Shown here: positions 1-12,995 of the stretch, piece after piece
Layout: each line of letters begins with the position of its first letter
How positions within the stretch are numbered: position 1 is the first letter of the stretch
NCBI RefSeq assembly: GCF_050003625.1
Contig: NC_134400.1
Span: 190,059,726 to 190,123,725, forward strand
Direction of reading: 5' to 3'
From: Haematobia irritans
Lineage: Eukaryota > Arthropoda > Insecta > Diptera > Muscidae
Length of the DNA stretch: 64,000 nucleotides
Notes under the pieces: model-generated
What the model was told of the DNA's origin: nothing
Seen by the model: only the letters and a program-made list of their open reading frames with translations
The model's database searches: none
Translations under genes and position numbers: made by a program

Positions 1-299
1 ATGTTACAGTGCGACTGATGTAAGATTTGCAAACACTAGTCATTGCTAGATTCCTACATAGCGCCTTAGAACATAGGCCTTAAGCTATTTTTTATTTAAG
101 TGGGATCCTGATAGGTCTGAAAAACAAAATATATAAAAATATAAAAGAAAAAAATATTAACAAAAAAACTATATATTTAACCTTGCTTTTTGAATGCAAA
201 TTGACAAAATCCCGCTTTCCCGGAAATAAAAAAAATAACCCCTATCTACTTTTGTTTGTCTAGAGAAATTTTAAAATTAAGTTCGGGAAGTTATCATTA

Positions 300-712
300 C
301 CCAGCAAAAAAAAAAAAAATTGGAAGTACTTCTAAAGGCACAACTTTAAAAGCATTTCTAAAAATGTCTTTCCAGAGATGTTCTTTATTTTAACTACTCT
401 TTATTATAATTCACTTTTTTTTACTTTGTTTCAAATATGTTAAAAACAGAGTAAGAGAGAAGCGTTAGATTGCATTAAAAATCATAAAAAATTATAATAA
501 TTAATCATTTGTCAAAATACCACAAAATTTTTTAATTCACATCCAAAACACTGAATTCGGATCACACCTAAAGAAGTGATGCATATTTAGTGCAACGGCT
601 ATTGAAATGGTGGACATCCGTCCTATGACAAGCCCATGTTAAACTCATCGCTTCTGCGCCAATTTTGTACCACTTCCGGATCCATTTTCACTACTTTTTT
701 TGAAGACGCTGT
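300..712 (-). mobile_element. CCCAGCAAAA-ended MITE, copy 1 (truncated)
   Basis: Starts CCCAGCAAAAAAA. Inverted relative to the copy at 3623-4180, with shared stretches such as GGACATCCGTCCTATG and CATCGCTTCTGCG. The far terminal repeat is lost. Confidence 0.7.
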
Positions 713-740
713 TATCTATATTATCAAGTAACCCTCTCAC

Positions 741-795
741 GGTTGCCACAGTTGGTAGAATTATTGATGATAGATACTTGATATTTTGGTAGATT
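741..795 (-). repeat. T module capping satellite S1
   Basis: GGTTGCCACAGTTGGTAGAA followed by GATATTTTGGTAGATTTT. Same module as at 11.2, 46.0 and 54.1 kb, in mirror orientation to the 11.2 and 46.0 kb copies, as is the array. Confidence 0.8.
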
Positions 796-819
796 TTTTC
801 TTTTCAACTAAGATGTACT

Positions 820-2650
820 TCACAAATTTTCTATAAAAATAAAATACCAAATTTTGACAAACTTTTCTATAGAAATAAAATTATGACAAAATTTTCTATA
901 GAAATATTTGATAAAATTTTCTATTTCTATATTTTCTATAAAACTAGAATTTTGACAAAATTTTCTCTAAAAATAAAATTTTGAAAAATTTTCTATAAAA
1001 ATAAAATTTTTACAAAATTTTCTATAGAAATAAAATTTTTACAAAATTTTCTATAGAAATAAAATTTTGACAGTATTCTCTGTAGAAAAAATTTTGGAAA
1101 AATTATCTGTAGAAAAGACATTTTTCTATAGAAACAAAGTTGTTACAAATTTTTCCATAGAAATAAAATTTTGACAAAATTTTCTATAGAATTAAAATGT
1201 TGACAACATTTTCTATAAAAATAAAATTTTGACAAAATTTTTTATAGATATAAAATTTTCTATTGAAATAATATGTTGACAAAGTTTTCTATAGAAATAC
1301 AGTTTGACAAAATGTTCTGTAGCAATAAAATTTTGACAAAATTTTCTATAAAAATAACATTTTGACAAAATTTTCTATAAAAATAAAATTTTGACAAAAT
1401 TTTCTATAGAAGTAAAATTTTGACAGTATTTTCTGTAGAAACAATTTTGAAAAAAATTTCCCTGGAAGAGAAATTTTGTTGTAGAAATAAAATTATTAAA
1501 AATTATTTTCTATAGAATTAAAACGTTGACAACATTTTCTATAAAAATAAAATTTTGACAAAATTTTCTATAGAAATAAAATTTTTAAAACATTTCCTGT
1601 ACAGCAGAATAAAAAATTTTCTATAAAAAAATTTTAGAAATTTTTTTATTTTTAAAATTTTGACAAAATGTTCTATAGAAATAAAATTTTGACAAAATTT
1701 GCTATAAAAATAAAATTTTGATTTGAAATTGATGAAATTGATGAAATTTTCTATAAAAATAAAATATTGAGAGAATTTTCTATAGCAATAAAATTTTGAC
1801 AGTATTCTCTGTAGAAAAAAATTTAAAAAAAATTTATCTAGAAAAGAAATTTTTCTGTAGCAACAAAGTTATTACAAATTTTTCCATAGAAATAAAATTT
1901 TGACAAAATTTTCTATAGAATTAAAATGTTGACAACATTTTCTATAAAAATAAAATTTTGACAAAATTTTTTATAGATATAAAATTTTCTATAAAAATAC
2001 AGTTTGACAAAATATTATATAGCAATAAAATTTTGACAAAATTTTCTATAAAAATAAAATTTTGACAAAAATTTCTATATAAATAAAATTTTGACAGTAT
2101 TCTCTGTAGAAATAAAATTTGGACAAAATTTTCTATAAAAATAAAATTTTGACAAAATTTTCTATAAAAATAAAATATTGACAAAATTTTCTATAGAAAT
2201 AAAATTTTGACAGTAATCTCTGTAGAAAAAAAATTTTCTAGAAAAGAAAATAAAAATTATTTTCTATAGAATTAAAAATAAAATTTTGGCAAAATCTTCT
2301 ATAGAAATAAAATTTTGACAAAATTTTCTATAGAAATAAAATTTTGACAAAATTTTCTATAGAAATAAAATTTTGACAAAATTTTCTATAGAAATAAAAT
2401 TTTGACAAAATTTTCTATAGAAATAAAATTTTGACAAAATTTTCTACAGAAATAAAATTTTGGCAAAATCTTCTATAGAAATAAAATTTTGACAAAATTT
2501 TCTATAGAAATAAAATTTTGACAAAATTTTCTATAGAAATAAACATTTAAAAACATTTTCTGTAGAGCAGAAAGAAAATTTTCTCTAGAAAAAAAAATTG
2601 TATCAAATTTTTTTATAAAAAATTGTATACTAAATTTCCTATAAAGACAA
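820..2650 (-). repeat. 29-bp satellite array S1 (reverse orientation)
   Basis: Tandem monomers read TTTCTATAGAAATAAAA then TTTTGACAAAA on the plus strand. Most are degenerate; near-identical monomers occur at 2300-2530. A T module (741-795) caps the left edge. Period is 29 bp, so open frames cycle through three monomers (87 bp). Confidence 0.97.
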
Positions 2651-3334
2651 TATTTTTAAATATTTTAATTTGTGTTTTAGATCATAATATCAAGATCAGG
2701 TTTCTGCCGTTTGTATAAATAAATATATGTATAAATTTAAACTTTTGTCTCCCTTTTTCTGCCTTTTGTAGATGTCAATTGTATTAAAAAAAAATATTTT
2801 TGTTTTAGACCATAGTATAAAAGTCTGACTTTTGTGAAAGTAGTATGTTTCTCTTGTTGGTGCAAACAAAAATCTTTACACCTTCGACACATTTACAATT
2901 CAAGGGATAATTTATACACTCAAATAAATTGTCGCTATTTGGAGTGATTATAAAATAATAAATAAACTTCTAATATAATGAAGCATTTCTTTTTAAGAAA
3001 CATTTTTTTATAATAACCACAAAAACTTAATCAAACACTGAAAAATAATATATACATATATTTTTTGGTGGTTTTTTAGTAAAATTTTCTTAAAATTTTA
3101 GTAGATCATTTTTGGCTTGAATGGCACTGCGATGAGGTTTGTTTTTCAAAGGAAATGGTCCATTTCAAAGGAAACGGGTATTTTAGATTCGGTCCAGCCG
3201 AATTTACGGCATATATATTTCTTTGGTTTCACCCATCTCAATTGCTTAGTTTAACCTTTAACTACTGTGGTGGTGGTGAGGGTAAATTTTACTCTCTCAC
3301 TCTCTCTCTCTTATTATTTTTTTTTCAATAAACT

Positions 3335-3450
3335 GAGTTCTGTTAATCCTTGCTTTGTTTAACTACGAGTCTGTTATCTTAATTACTTTAACTGAATTCT
3401 GTTAATCCTTGCTTTGTTTAACTACGAGTCTGTTATCTTTAATTTCTTTC
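3335..3450 (+). repeat. 59-bp tandem duplication
   Basis: TGTTAATCCTTGCTTTGTTT at 3341 repeats at 3400, continuing through CTACGAGTCTGTTATCTT. Two near-identical copies. Confidence 0.9.
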
Positions 3451-3622
3451 TGCAGCCATTTAAAAAAACTCTTGTCTAACTCAATATTAAAAGCAAATAA
3501 ATTAAAATAATAATATTTTTTTTTCAAAAAATTAAAGTGGTAAAATTTACCGCCACCGCAGTATATATTTCACCTTTGTATTAAAAGGTTAAAGTTAACA
3601 TCTTCATAGTTTTCTCTAATCT

Positions 3623-4180
3623 CCCAGCAAAAAAACCGTTGCCAAAAAAGTAGTGAAAACTGTTTTTGGATCCAGAAGTGGTGCCAAATTGACGCAGAAG
3701 CGATGAATTTAACATGGGCTTGCCATAGGACGGATGTCCACAATTTCAAAAGCCACTTCTTAAGGTGTAAGGCGAATTCAGTGTTTTGGATGTGAATTAA
3801 AAAATTTTCTGATATTTTGACAAATAAATAATTTTTAAAATTTTTTATGATTTTTAATGCATTATAACGCTTGTCTGGAACGTTTGTCATCAAATATTTA
3901 AAAAAAAACAATCGCAATTTTTCTAGAAAGGATTTAGCATTTTTTTCGGCTAAATTTAAATAATTTGTACCATTCTATTAATTCTTAATATGTTTTTAAT
4001 CTATTTGAAACAAAAATTATTAATTAATTTTTCATTAAAAATATGGAAAAAGCCACTTATAAAAAATTGACTCAAATGAACTTCCTGTGCAGTTAAAGTA
4101 AAGAACATCTTTGGGAGGGCATTTTTGGAAGTTCTTTTAAAGTTGTGCCTTGAGAAGAACTTTCAATTTTTTTTGCTGGG
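3623..4180 (+). mobile_element. CCCAGCAAAA-ended MITE, copy 2 (both ends present)
   Basis: 558 bp from CCCAGCAAAAAAA to TTTTTTTGCTGGG, a 13-bp terminal inverted repeat. The 115-codon minus-strand open frame over it is not conserved in copy 1, so I treat it as chance. Superfamily unknown; only a CT is shared by the flanks. Confidence 0.72.
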
Positions 4181-5844
4181 CTCTTTGTCCATAAAATAAA
4201 ATATGTCTGCAAGTATTCGTGTTCGCTTGGTTGAGAATATCTCGGCCTTTGTATTGCCATTGTTGCTGTATGAGTTTATTTAATAAAACATCTTTGTTTT
4301 GCAATCGTTTCTACTCTTTAATAAGATTAAGTTTGTAGTTCCTGTATGTTGTGCAACGTAAAATGTGTGTGTGTGTGTGTGTGAGTAATAACATAGTCAT
4401 TTTGATTTACTACTCACTCTCAACAAATACCAGACCATGCTAAGTAAACATCTTTTGTGTGAATGTGTTGTTTGTGTATTCATCATGTTGATGTTTACTA
4501 TGTTATCCTTGCTTAGGGCTATAACCAATTTCTATGGTATCCGGGTAAGGCAGAAAGTTTAGGGCAAAGACCATTAATAAAGAAGACGTGCACTGGGCTT
4601 TGATAGTGTTAGTAATAGAAAACGGAGATTAATATCATACTTGTTGGAAAAGCGCTCCGAACTTACTGGTTTGATGCAGACAATTTTTATTTAGCTATTT
4701 TCTCCAAAATTTCAAGCAAATTTCTGTGTTGGTTGCTCTAAATTATTAATAAAATGTTTCACGAAGTGTTTTTGTTCGTTTAAGAGTTAAAAAAATTGCT
4801 AAAATAAGCGAGTTAAGTTTTGTTACGAATGCAAAATGAAAAGAGAAACCGAAAAAAAGTTGCAATGTCTCATGGAACATGTATGATATTAATCTCTGTT
4901 TCTTCAAGAAAAAGAGGAAGAACAAGCTTATCTCACGTCTTCTTTATTAATGGTCTTTGGTTTAGGGTTTCTTGTCTATTAGTTGGCATTACCACTTGTT
5001 TCCTCTTTAGAATATACAAGAATTTTTTCATTATCTTATTTGTATGGTATAAAAATAGATTTTGTTTCAAAGAAATCTATAAATGTTTGAGTGTGTATTG
5101 TTGTTTTTTTTTTTTTTTTTTTTTTTTGTACTAAAGACATTTATACCATAGGTTAACCATTTGGTTAAGGGCTATTAATAAAATTATTGAAGAAAATCTT
5201 TCTCGATAACAGTTAATTTCTTAGTGAGAGGAAAATGTGTGAGAGCATCTAGGGGAAAAAACATTCTTGTATTGACTTTCCAAGAATTTTTGTTGATTAT
5301 TGTCATAAGTAGAAAATCATTTCGGATTTTTTTAATAAAATTAGAAAATAATAAAAAAAAAGAACAAAACCGTATATAACATTTTTTTACGATATGGACT
5401 TCAAGGGATACAGAGATGAACACTGCTTGTGTCCTGTTACCAGTGTTGCCATAACGAATTTTTTTTCCCTAAATCAGATCAAAATTCTATCCAGCGAATC
5501 AAATTTCCAATTTCGAAGGAAAATGTTTTGAAAAGTAATTTATGGTGGGACATAGTATTTATACCCTTCACCACTTTAGATTTTACTTACTTGTTTTTTT
5601 ATTAAAAAATTAAGTAAACCAGAAATGATTAATATGATTTGGCGGTTAAATACAAAATTTAAAATTTTGCCTTTTCGACTTTTTTAAGTTTGGGAGAGTT
5701 CAGTTTTTGAAAAGGTTGGTATTTTAAGTTTCCTCTTTTTAAAAATTTGGAAAAATATACCTTTTTACTCGATTTTAGCTTACATCAAAAGTCGATTAGT
5801 CGAATTTCATTATTACAAAAAAAAAAAAGACTACGACTTAGAGG
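4181..5844. other. Intergenic or intronic DNA without recognised gene
   Basis: AT-rich, with a GT microsatellite at 4363-4382 and a poly-T run at 5104-5127. The open frames here have no recognisable composition or motif. Confidence 0.5.
4566..4958. repeat. 25-bp perfect inverted repeat, 343 bp apart
   Basis: AAAGACCATTAATAAAGAAG plus ACGTG at 4566-4590 is exactly complemented at 4934-4958. The sequence between is unique and non-coding. Confidence 0.85.
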
Positions 5845-6614
5845 TTTGGCAGTTCCGAAGATTAAGAATAAGCTTACATTCTCCTTCATTTTCCTTTTTC
5901 TCGTTTGCCAATTTTATATAAAATTATAACGTTTATGACGCACCAGAGGCTTTATAAATAACATTATTAAAAGTTCATATTTTAACAAAAAAAAAATGTG
6001 AACAAAACCGCGAAATTACGAAATGTAATTTTGAGCAGCATTGCTCTTTACAAACCTCACAAAACCAAATGGCGGAATAGTAATGTTTGACTCTGACTCT
6101 TTGCAAAAATATTAAAACGAAATATCTGAAAATTAATTTTTGGAGCTGACACATTTTTTTCGCGGAGAGAACAGGCTTATCTATCTGAGTCTAGCATTTG
6201 TTCTCTTAACATATTCTCAGAGCACAAGACAGTCATAGACAATAGAATACATATAGATGATCCACTATTCTCTTAAAAAAAAAACTGTGTCAGTTCCAAA
6301 AATTAATTTTCTGACCTTTCATTTTGATTTTTTCGTAAAGAGTCAGTCCCAAACATTAATTTGTGTGCATTTGCTATTGTGTTGTTCGTGAAGAGCAATG
6401 CTGCTCAAAATTAAATTTCATATTTTCGCGGTTTTGGTCACAATTTTTTGTTCAAATATGAACTTTTAATATATTAATTTATTTATAAATCCTCTGGTGC
6501 ATCATAAACGTCCTAATTTTGTGTAAAATTGGCAAACTACAAAAAGGAAAACGAAAGAGAATGTAAGCGTGCTCTTATTTTTCTCGTTTATTCTTAATCT
6601 TCGGAACTGTCAAA
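5845..6614. mobile_element. Foldback MITE with >300-bp arms
   Basis: The outer ends TTTGGCAGTTCCGAAGATTA and, complemented from the right, TTTGACAGTTCCGAAGATTA begin two arms that pair to about 6160/6278. Shared motifs include GAGCAGCATTGCTCTT and CCAGAGG/CCTCTGG. The DD41D mariner abuts its right end. Confidence 0.8.
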
Positions 6615-6618
6615 CATA

Positions 6619-7562
6619 AAGAGTGATTTGTTAAGAGCTTGATAACTTTTTTTTTTAACAAAACGCATAAAATTTGCAAAATCTCATCGGTTCTTTATTT
6701 GAAACGTTAGATTGGTCCATGACATTTACTTTTTGAAGATAATTTCATTTAAATGTTGATCGCGGCTGCGTCTTAGGTGGTCCATTCGGAAAGTCCAATT
6801 TTGGGCAACTTTTTCGAGCATTTCGGCCGGAATAGCCCGAATTTCTTCGGAAATGTTGTCTTCCAAAGCTGGAATAGTTGCTGGCTTATTTCTGTAGACT
6901 TTAGACTTGACGTAGCCCCACAAAAAATAGTCTAAAGGCGTCAAATCGCATGATCTTGGTGGCCAACTTACCGGTCCATTTCTTGAGATGAATTGTTCTC
7001 CGAAGTTTTCCCTCAAAATGGCCATAGAATCGCGAGCTGTGTGGCATGTAGCGCCATCTTGTTGAAACCACATGTCAACCAAGTTCAGTTCTTCCATTTT
7101 TGGCAACAAAAAGTTTGTTAGCATCGAACGATAGCGATCGCCATTCACCGTAACGTTGCGTCCAACAGCATCTTTGAAAAAATACGGTCCAATGATTCCA
7201 CCAGCGTACAAACCACACCAAACAGTGCATTTTTCGGGATGCATGGGCAGTTCTTGAACGGCTTCTGGTTGCTCTTCACTCCAAATGCGGCAATTTTGCT
7301 TATTTACGTAGCCATTCAACCAGAAATGAGCCTCATCGCTGAACAAAATTTGTCGGACGTAAAGCGCGAAACACATTTCGAACCGAACACTGATTTTGGT
7401 AATAAAATTCAATGATTTGCAAGCGTTGCTCGTTAGTAAGTCTATTCATGATGAAATGTCAAAGCATACTGAGCATCTTTCTCTTTGACACCATGTCTGA
7501 AATCCCACGTGATCTGTCAAATACTAGTGCATGAAAATCCTAACCTCAAAAGAATCACCCTT
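6619..7562 (-). mobile_element. Internally deleted DD41D (rosa-type) mariner
   Basis: The ends read AAGAGTGATT on the left and, on the opposite strand, AAGGGTGATT on the right. They are flanked by TA at 6617-6618 and 7563-7564. The 944-bp length is short for an autonomous member because of an internal deletion in the transposase. It inserted 3 bp from the right edge of the foldback element at 5845-6614. Confidence 0.85.
6726..7449 (-). pseudogene. DD41D mariner transposase, helix-turn-helix region deleted
   Basis: The C-terminal catalytic half is intact: FSDEAHFWLNGYVN (first Asp), WFQQDGATCH (second Asp) and LTPLDYFLWGYVK. The Asp of TPLDYF lies 41 residues after the second Asp, the spacing that defines the DD41D (rosa) group. 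It ends HLNEIIFKK before the stop. Upstream the true N-terminus is still visible in another frame from ATG 7449 (MNRLTNEQRLQIIEFYYQN). It is fused near 7355 to the catalytic part with loss of the remaining DNA-binding domain, about 110 residues by comparison with the family as I remember it. The product cannot be functional. Confidence 0.88.
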
Positions 7563-7564
7563 TA

Positions 7565-9110
7565 GTTTGACACCCATGGTTCATCTATATGTATTCTATT
7601 GTCTATGAAGACAGTGTCTTGTCTTTGCATAAAAAAGAGTACTTAGAACAAATTTTGACGAGAGCATTGCACAGAGAGAAGAAGAGAACGAATACAAGAT
7701 ACACACTTAGGAAATTTACATATACAACAAATTTGTTATTGTTTCCATTGTCGAATATTATAAATGTTACCTTTAACATTTAATGTTAATTACATGGTAG
7801 CTGATATGTTTTTTAACATGTACAACTCGCAAGAGGTAGTTCATTTTTTTTCTGTATATGAACGGCTGTGACTTTCGATGGTCACTTTTTTCATCGAGCC
7901 TAGAGTCCAAACATTATTATCAGAGAAATCCATTTAATGCTAAGCCCTTCCCATCAGACTCTAGATGAGTGAGAGCACAGACTAACACACCCCCACCTAT
8001 AAGTTTATCTTAGATTAGTTTTTATAAAGTTCAACAAATGAAAATTGTGAGGAAAATTTAAATTTCGAAAACTTTGCCATTCAAGTTACGCTAGTTGAAA
8101 AAAAAAAACAAGCCTTTGTCAGCAACAGTCCATGGTCTTTTAAACAAAAACCATGTTCTCGGTATGGTGGCGAAGCGAACGGAAATTCTTAGAAAGACAA
8201 GGCCAAAGCCAAAGAAAATGGTAAACAACATTGACCCCTCTAAAGGATGCGAGACAATTAAAAAAGGGTCAAGAAACGACAATAACGACAGAAACAGCCT
8301 TACGTTTCTGCTCCATCCTTCCTGTGCCTGTGTTAGTACCTCGTCAATTTATGGGATTAAATATAGCCTACAGCCATACATTTTATGAAAAAGGTCAACA
8401 TTTTTTAATTACTTTCTCGTTTTGTTGTTGTTGTTGTTTTTTCACAAAACCAAATCAAAGACAACGAATACCGGCCCAGAATCTCTGATGTTTCTTAAAT
8501 TAACATGCAGGATTATTGTGATTATAGTGTGGAGTCATATTACCATTCTACCTTTGATTTGATCTGACTTTGTAATTTAAATGGGGAACTACAAAAGCTT
8601 GTGTTAAATATGTATTGTCATTAGGGATACAAGATAGATGGCCAGATGCCTTTAGCAAATCAAGTCAATATCACTTTATGGCTTTAGTTTAGTATGTCCT
8701 TTCATCTCTAGTAATGGAAACATAAGACACATTAACATTCCAGCCGTAACAAACTTCGATACATATACTACTTTGTCAATTCAAAGGAAAACATAGGGAG
8801 AGGATCACCAAAGGTGTGAGTGACTTAGAATGTTATGAAAAGAGAGTAGAATTGTAGCCAAAGGCCAGAACGACGAGAAGAATGAAGAGTATGAGGTATC
8901 TCACTTCATATTAACTCTCATGCTCATAAACAAGTATGGCGAATATGGTGCCCTTACAGCAGGGATGATAAATGATGTTGACGAAAAATTGCTAAAACTG
9001 TATTAAAAATTTACATTTCGAAGCCAAAAAGGTGCTAAAATTACATAATATCCATTACAAAGACTATTGTAGAAGTAACTATACGTATATTTAAATCTAG
9101 ACCGATTCAG
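7565..9110. other. Unique DNA without recognised gene
   Basis: The longest frame (8095-8388, plus) is lysine-rich and unrecognised, with no splice or start context to support it. Nothing else seen. Confidence 0.5.
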
Positions 9111-11160
9111 ATTTTTTTTTAATTTTCTAAAAAAATTGTTTTTTGCAAAATTTTAAATCCTATAAAAAATTTTGTACTAAATTTTATTTCTGCGAAAATT
9201 TTGTCAAAATTTTATTTCTATACGAAATTTTGTCAAAATATTATTTCTATAGAAAATTTCAAAATTTTATTTCTATACAAATTTTTTTCAAAATTTGATT
9301 TCCGCAGAAAATTTTGTCAAAATCTTATTTCTGCGGAAAATTTTGTTAAAAAAAAATTTAATTCTTTAGGAAATTTTGTTACAATTTTATTTCTATAAAA
9401 ATTTTGTCAAAATTTTAGTTCTATAGTAAATTTTGTCAAAATTTTATTTAAATAGAAAATTTTGTCAAAATTTTATTTTTATAAAAAATTTTGTCAACAA
9501 TTTATTTATACAGAATATTTTTTGAAATTTTTATTTCTATAGAAAATTTTATTTGTGCAGAAAATTTTGTAAAAATTTTATTTCAATAGAAAAATTTGTC
9601 AAAATGTTATTTCTATATGAAATTTTGTCAAAATATTATTTCTATAGAAAATTTCAAACTGTTATTTCTATAAATTTTTTTTCAAAATTTTACTTCTGCA
9701 GAAAATTTTTTCAAAATCTTATTTCTGCGGAAAATTTTGTAAAAATTGTAATCTATAGGAAATTTTGTCAAAATTTTATTTAAATAGGATATGTTGTCAA
9801 AATTTTATTTTAATGGAGAATTTTGTCAATAATTTATTTCTATAGAAAATTTTGTCAAAACTTTATTTTTATAGAAAATTTTGTCAACATTTTATTTCTG
9901 TAGAAAATTTTGTAAAAATTTTATTTCTGAGAATATTTTGTAAAAATTGTATTTCTATAGGAAATTTTGACTAAATTTTATTTCTGCAGAAAATTTTGTA
10001 AAAATTTTATTTCTATAGAAAAATTTGTTAAAATTTTATTTCTATATGAAATTTCAAACTTTTATTTTTATAATTTTCTTTTTTCAAAATTTTATTTCCG
10101 CAGAAAATTTTTTTCAAAATCTTATTTCTGCGGAAAATTTTGTAAAAATTGTAATTCTATAGGAAATTTTGTAAAAATTTTATTTCTATAGTAAATTTTG
10201 TCAAAATTTTATTTCTATAGTAAATTTTGTCAACATTTTATTTTAATGGAGAATTTTGTCAACAATTTATTTCTATAGAACAATTTTGAAATTTTTATTT
10301 CTAAAAAAAATTTTGTCAAAATTTTATTTCTGCAGAAAAGTTTGTAAAAATTTTATTTCTGCGAATATTTTGTAAAAATTGTATTTCTATAGAAAATTTT
10401 GACAAAATTTTATTTCTGCAGAAAATTTTGTAAAAATTTTATTTCTATGGAAAAATTTGTTAAAATTTTATTTCTATATGGAATTTTGTCAAAATATTAT
10501 TTCTGTAGAATATTTCAAACTGTTATTTCTATAGAAATTTTTGTCAAAATTTTATTTCTGCATAAAATTTTGTAAAAATTTTATTTCTATAGAAAAATTT
10601 GTTAAAATTTTATTTCTATATGAAATTGTGTCAAAATATTATTTCTATAGAACAGTTTTGAAATTTTTATTTCTATAGAAAATTTTGTCAAAATTTTATT
10701 TCTGCAGAAAATTTTGTAAAAATTTTATTTCTGCGAATATTTTGTAAAAATTTTATTTCTATAGAAAATTTTGACAAAATTTTATTTCTATAGAAAATTT
10801 TGACAAAATTTTATTTCTGCAGAAAATTTTGTAAAAATTTTATTTCTATAGAAAAATTTGTTAAAATTTTGTCAAAATATTATTTCTATAGAAAATTTCA
10901 AAATGTTATTTTTATAAATTTTTTTTTTTCAAAATTTTATTTCCGCAGAAAAATTTGTCAAAATCTTATTTCTGCGGAAAATTTTGTAAAAATTTTAATT
11001 CTATAGGAAAGTTTGTCAAAATTTCATTTCTATAAAAAATTTTGTTAAAATTTTATTTGTATAGTACATTTTGTCAAAATTTTATTTTAATAGAAAATTT
11101 TGTCAAGATTTTATTTCTATAGAAATATTTGTCATAATTTTATTTTCATAGAAAAATCAA
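9111..11160 (+). repeat. 29-bp satellite array S2 (forward orientation)
   Basis: Monomers read TTTTGTCAAAATTTTA then TTTCTATAGAAA, with a local variant TTTCTGCAGAAAA and a ~300-400-bp higher-order pattern marked by CTGCGGAAAATTTTG. A T module caps its right edge (11158-11250). Confidence 0.97.
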
Positions 11161-11250
11161 AATCTACCAAAATTAAGAATTCTACCTCTCTACAAAATAG
11201 TAAAAAAATTACCAATTTTTGTAGAAATCTACCAAATGTAGGGTTGCCGT
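11158..11250 (+). repeat. T module capping satellite S2
   Basis: AATCTACCAAAATTAAGAAT, TTACCAATTTTTGTAGAAAT, CTACCAAATG and then GGTTGCC. It follows the last satellite monomer directly. Confidence 0.8.
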
Positions 11251-12865
11251 AGGGTTGCTGGGCGTTTCAAATATATACACTATCTTATAATACTCTGTTC
11301 CTCAGCTTCACGAATGTGGTATAGGCAATATTCCTCTCAAAAATGTTAAGATTCTGTAATAAAAACTAAAATATCTTCATTTTGGAATATGTTTATATCG
11401 TCAATGCCCGCTATTCATAATTTTTAGAGTTGAGTTGATATCTGAGACACATTTAGGGCAGAATAGCTCTATATAGAGTAATTGTGATGAAAAAGTACCA
11501 AATGGCTCGCGGTCATGTCACGATGCTTTTGACAGTCGAAATGTATAAAAAAAACACAAAAATGTCAACTTTATCAACACTGCCTAACAGACCGATCTCA
11601 TCATATGTCATCAATACACGTGAAAATCTATTCTATTTTCAAGTAATCAACTTTGTTTAACTTTCATTTTATTCAAACTCATTTTGAATGCTTTAATAAA
11701 TCGATTTCTTCGTCATTTCCCCTTATTGCATCAATCGAACCATAAAGAGTATATTCATTGAAGTGTAAAATTATTTTCTTCTCTCTTAATAGCCTTTAAT
11801 GCCGCTCCAGAGATAAATGCAATATAATATGCTTTCAAAGCACTACAACCTAATTACACAATCTTCTCATATATATGGCTGTGTGTGTATATGTTATGTG
11901 TCTAATGGAATGACTTGAAGTAAAAAAAAAACTATGCAGTTATTGAGAGAAATAGAGTGAGTATTTATGTTTATTTGTGGAATTTCTTTGTAAAAGGGCT
12001 TGAGATGCCGGTTGAGGTTTATGGTACTCAATCTCTTATTGATTGGAAATTATAAAAAAAATGGAGAAAGACAACTCAATGAATAATGTTGATGTATATA
12101 ATGGAATTATTACACATGAGAGTATGTGAATGAGAGAGGTCCATGTGAAATGTATGTGGTTTTGCTATGGTCAGAATATGCAAATACCCTTAAATTTTTT
12201 TTGCGCAATAAAAATTGTTACAGAATTTAATTTCGAGAAAAAGGCGATTAAACATTCTGGAACAAAAACCAAACCATGATCTAATATTGCCAAGGACACT
12301 CAAACTTCTACACGCGGTAAAAAAAAAAAAAAACGAGTCAATTGTGCTTCAAAATGTTTCAACGATTAGCACTTTTATTGGATGGAATTATATATGTCCC
12401 CAATCTTACGGGGACATATAATTGTACATAATTTTAATTGGAAATTCAGAATAATTATGTTATAAATACTTTAACACTAAAGAAAATTTAGAGTGAAAAG
12501 CAATCACTGATTTTACATTGATGATTCACAAATTAAACCTCTGAGAATTTAGACGATTGTGGGCACGGTTGCCATTAAAAAACATAATAATTTGAAGCAT
12601 TTTATCAAATTTTTGTGGTTACTATGAAACAAAAAATGTTTTTTCTTCGAAAGAAATATTTCATTATTTTATTTTAGAAGTTTATTTCAGGATTTGCTAT
12701 ATCATATATTATGATCTCTCTTATTAGCACAAATTTTTTGGGTGTATAAATATACCTTGAATTACGTCGAATTTTAAACGTTTTAATGATTTAGCTTGCA
12801 CCATCAAGGGAAACTTACTACTTCTTTACAAAAGGAGAACTTACTTACAATGACCAACACGGAAG
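11251..12865. other. Unique AT-rich DNA
   Basis: No coding signal; one hairpin (listed). May hold intronic regulatory sequence, but nothing specific is visible. Confidence 0.5.
12391..12420. repeat. Perfect 11-bp hairpin
   Basis: TATATGTCCCC (12391-12401) pairs with GGGGACATATA (12410-12420) across an 8-nt loop. Context is unique AT-rich sequence; function unknown. Confidence 0.75.
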
Positions 12866-12960
12866 GAAACTTTTTCCAAAACTTTATTTCTATACAAAAT
12901 TTTGTCAAAATTTTATTTTTATGGAAAATTTTGTCTAAATTTTATTTCAAAGGAAAAGAG
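12866..12960 (+). repeat. Short 29-bp satellite patch
   Basis: About three degenerate forward monomers just upstream of the hammerhead element. Confidence 0.85.
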
Positions 12961-12995
12961 TTATGTTTGTACGAATTTATTTCGGCATAAGCCAA

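Noticed and set aside
1942..2184. Open frames of the type MSKFYFYRKFCQNFISIENF
   Set aside because: They occur on both strands of every satellite array and only reflect a 29-bp period read through three frames with few stops.
820..2650. CRISPR-like regular repeats
   Set aside because: The 29-bp repeats have no unique spacers; this is a eukaryotic tandem satellite.
3570..3917. 115-codon minus-strand frame in the CCCAGC MITE
   Set aside because: Not preserved in the second copy at 300-712; most likely chance in a non-coding MITE.
8095..8388. 97-codon lysine-rich plus-strand frame
   Set aside because: No recognisable motif and another overlapping frame of similar length; not enough to call a gene.
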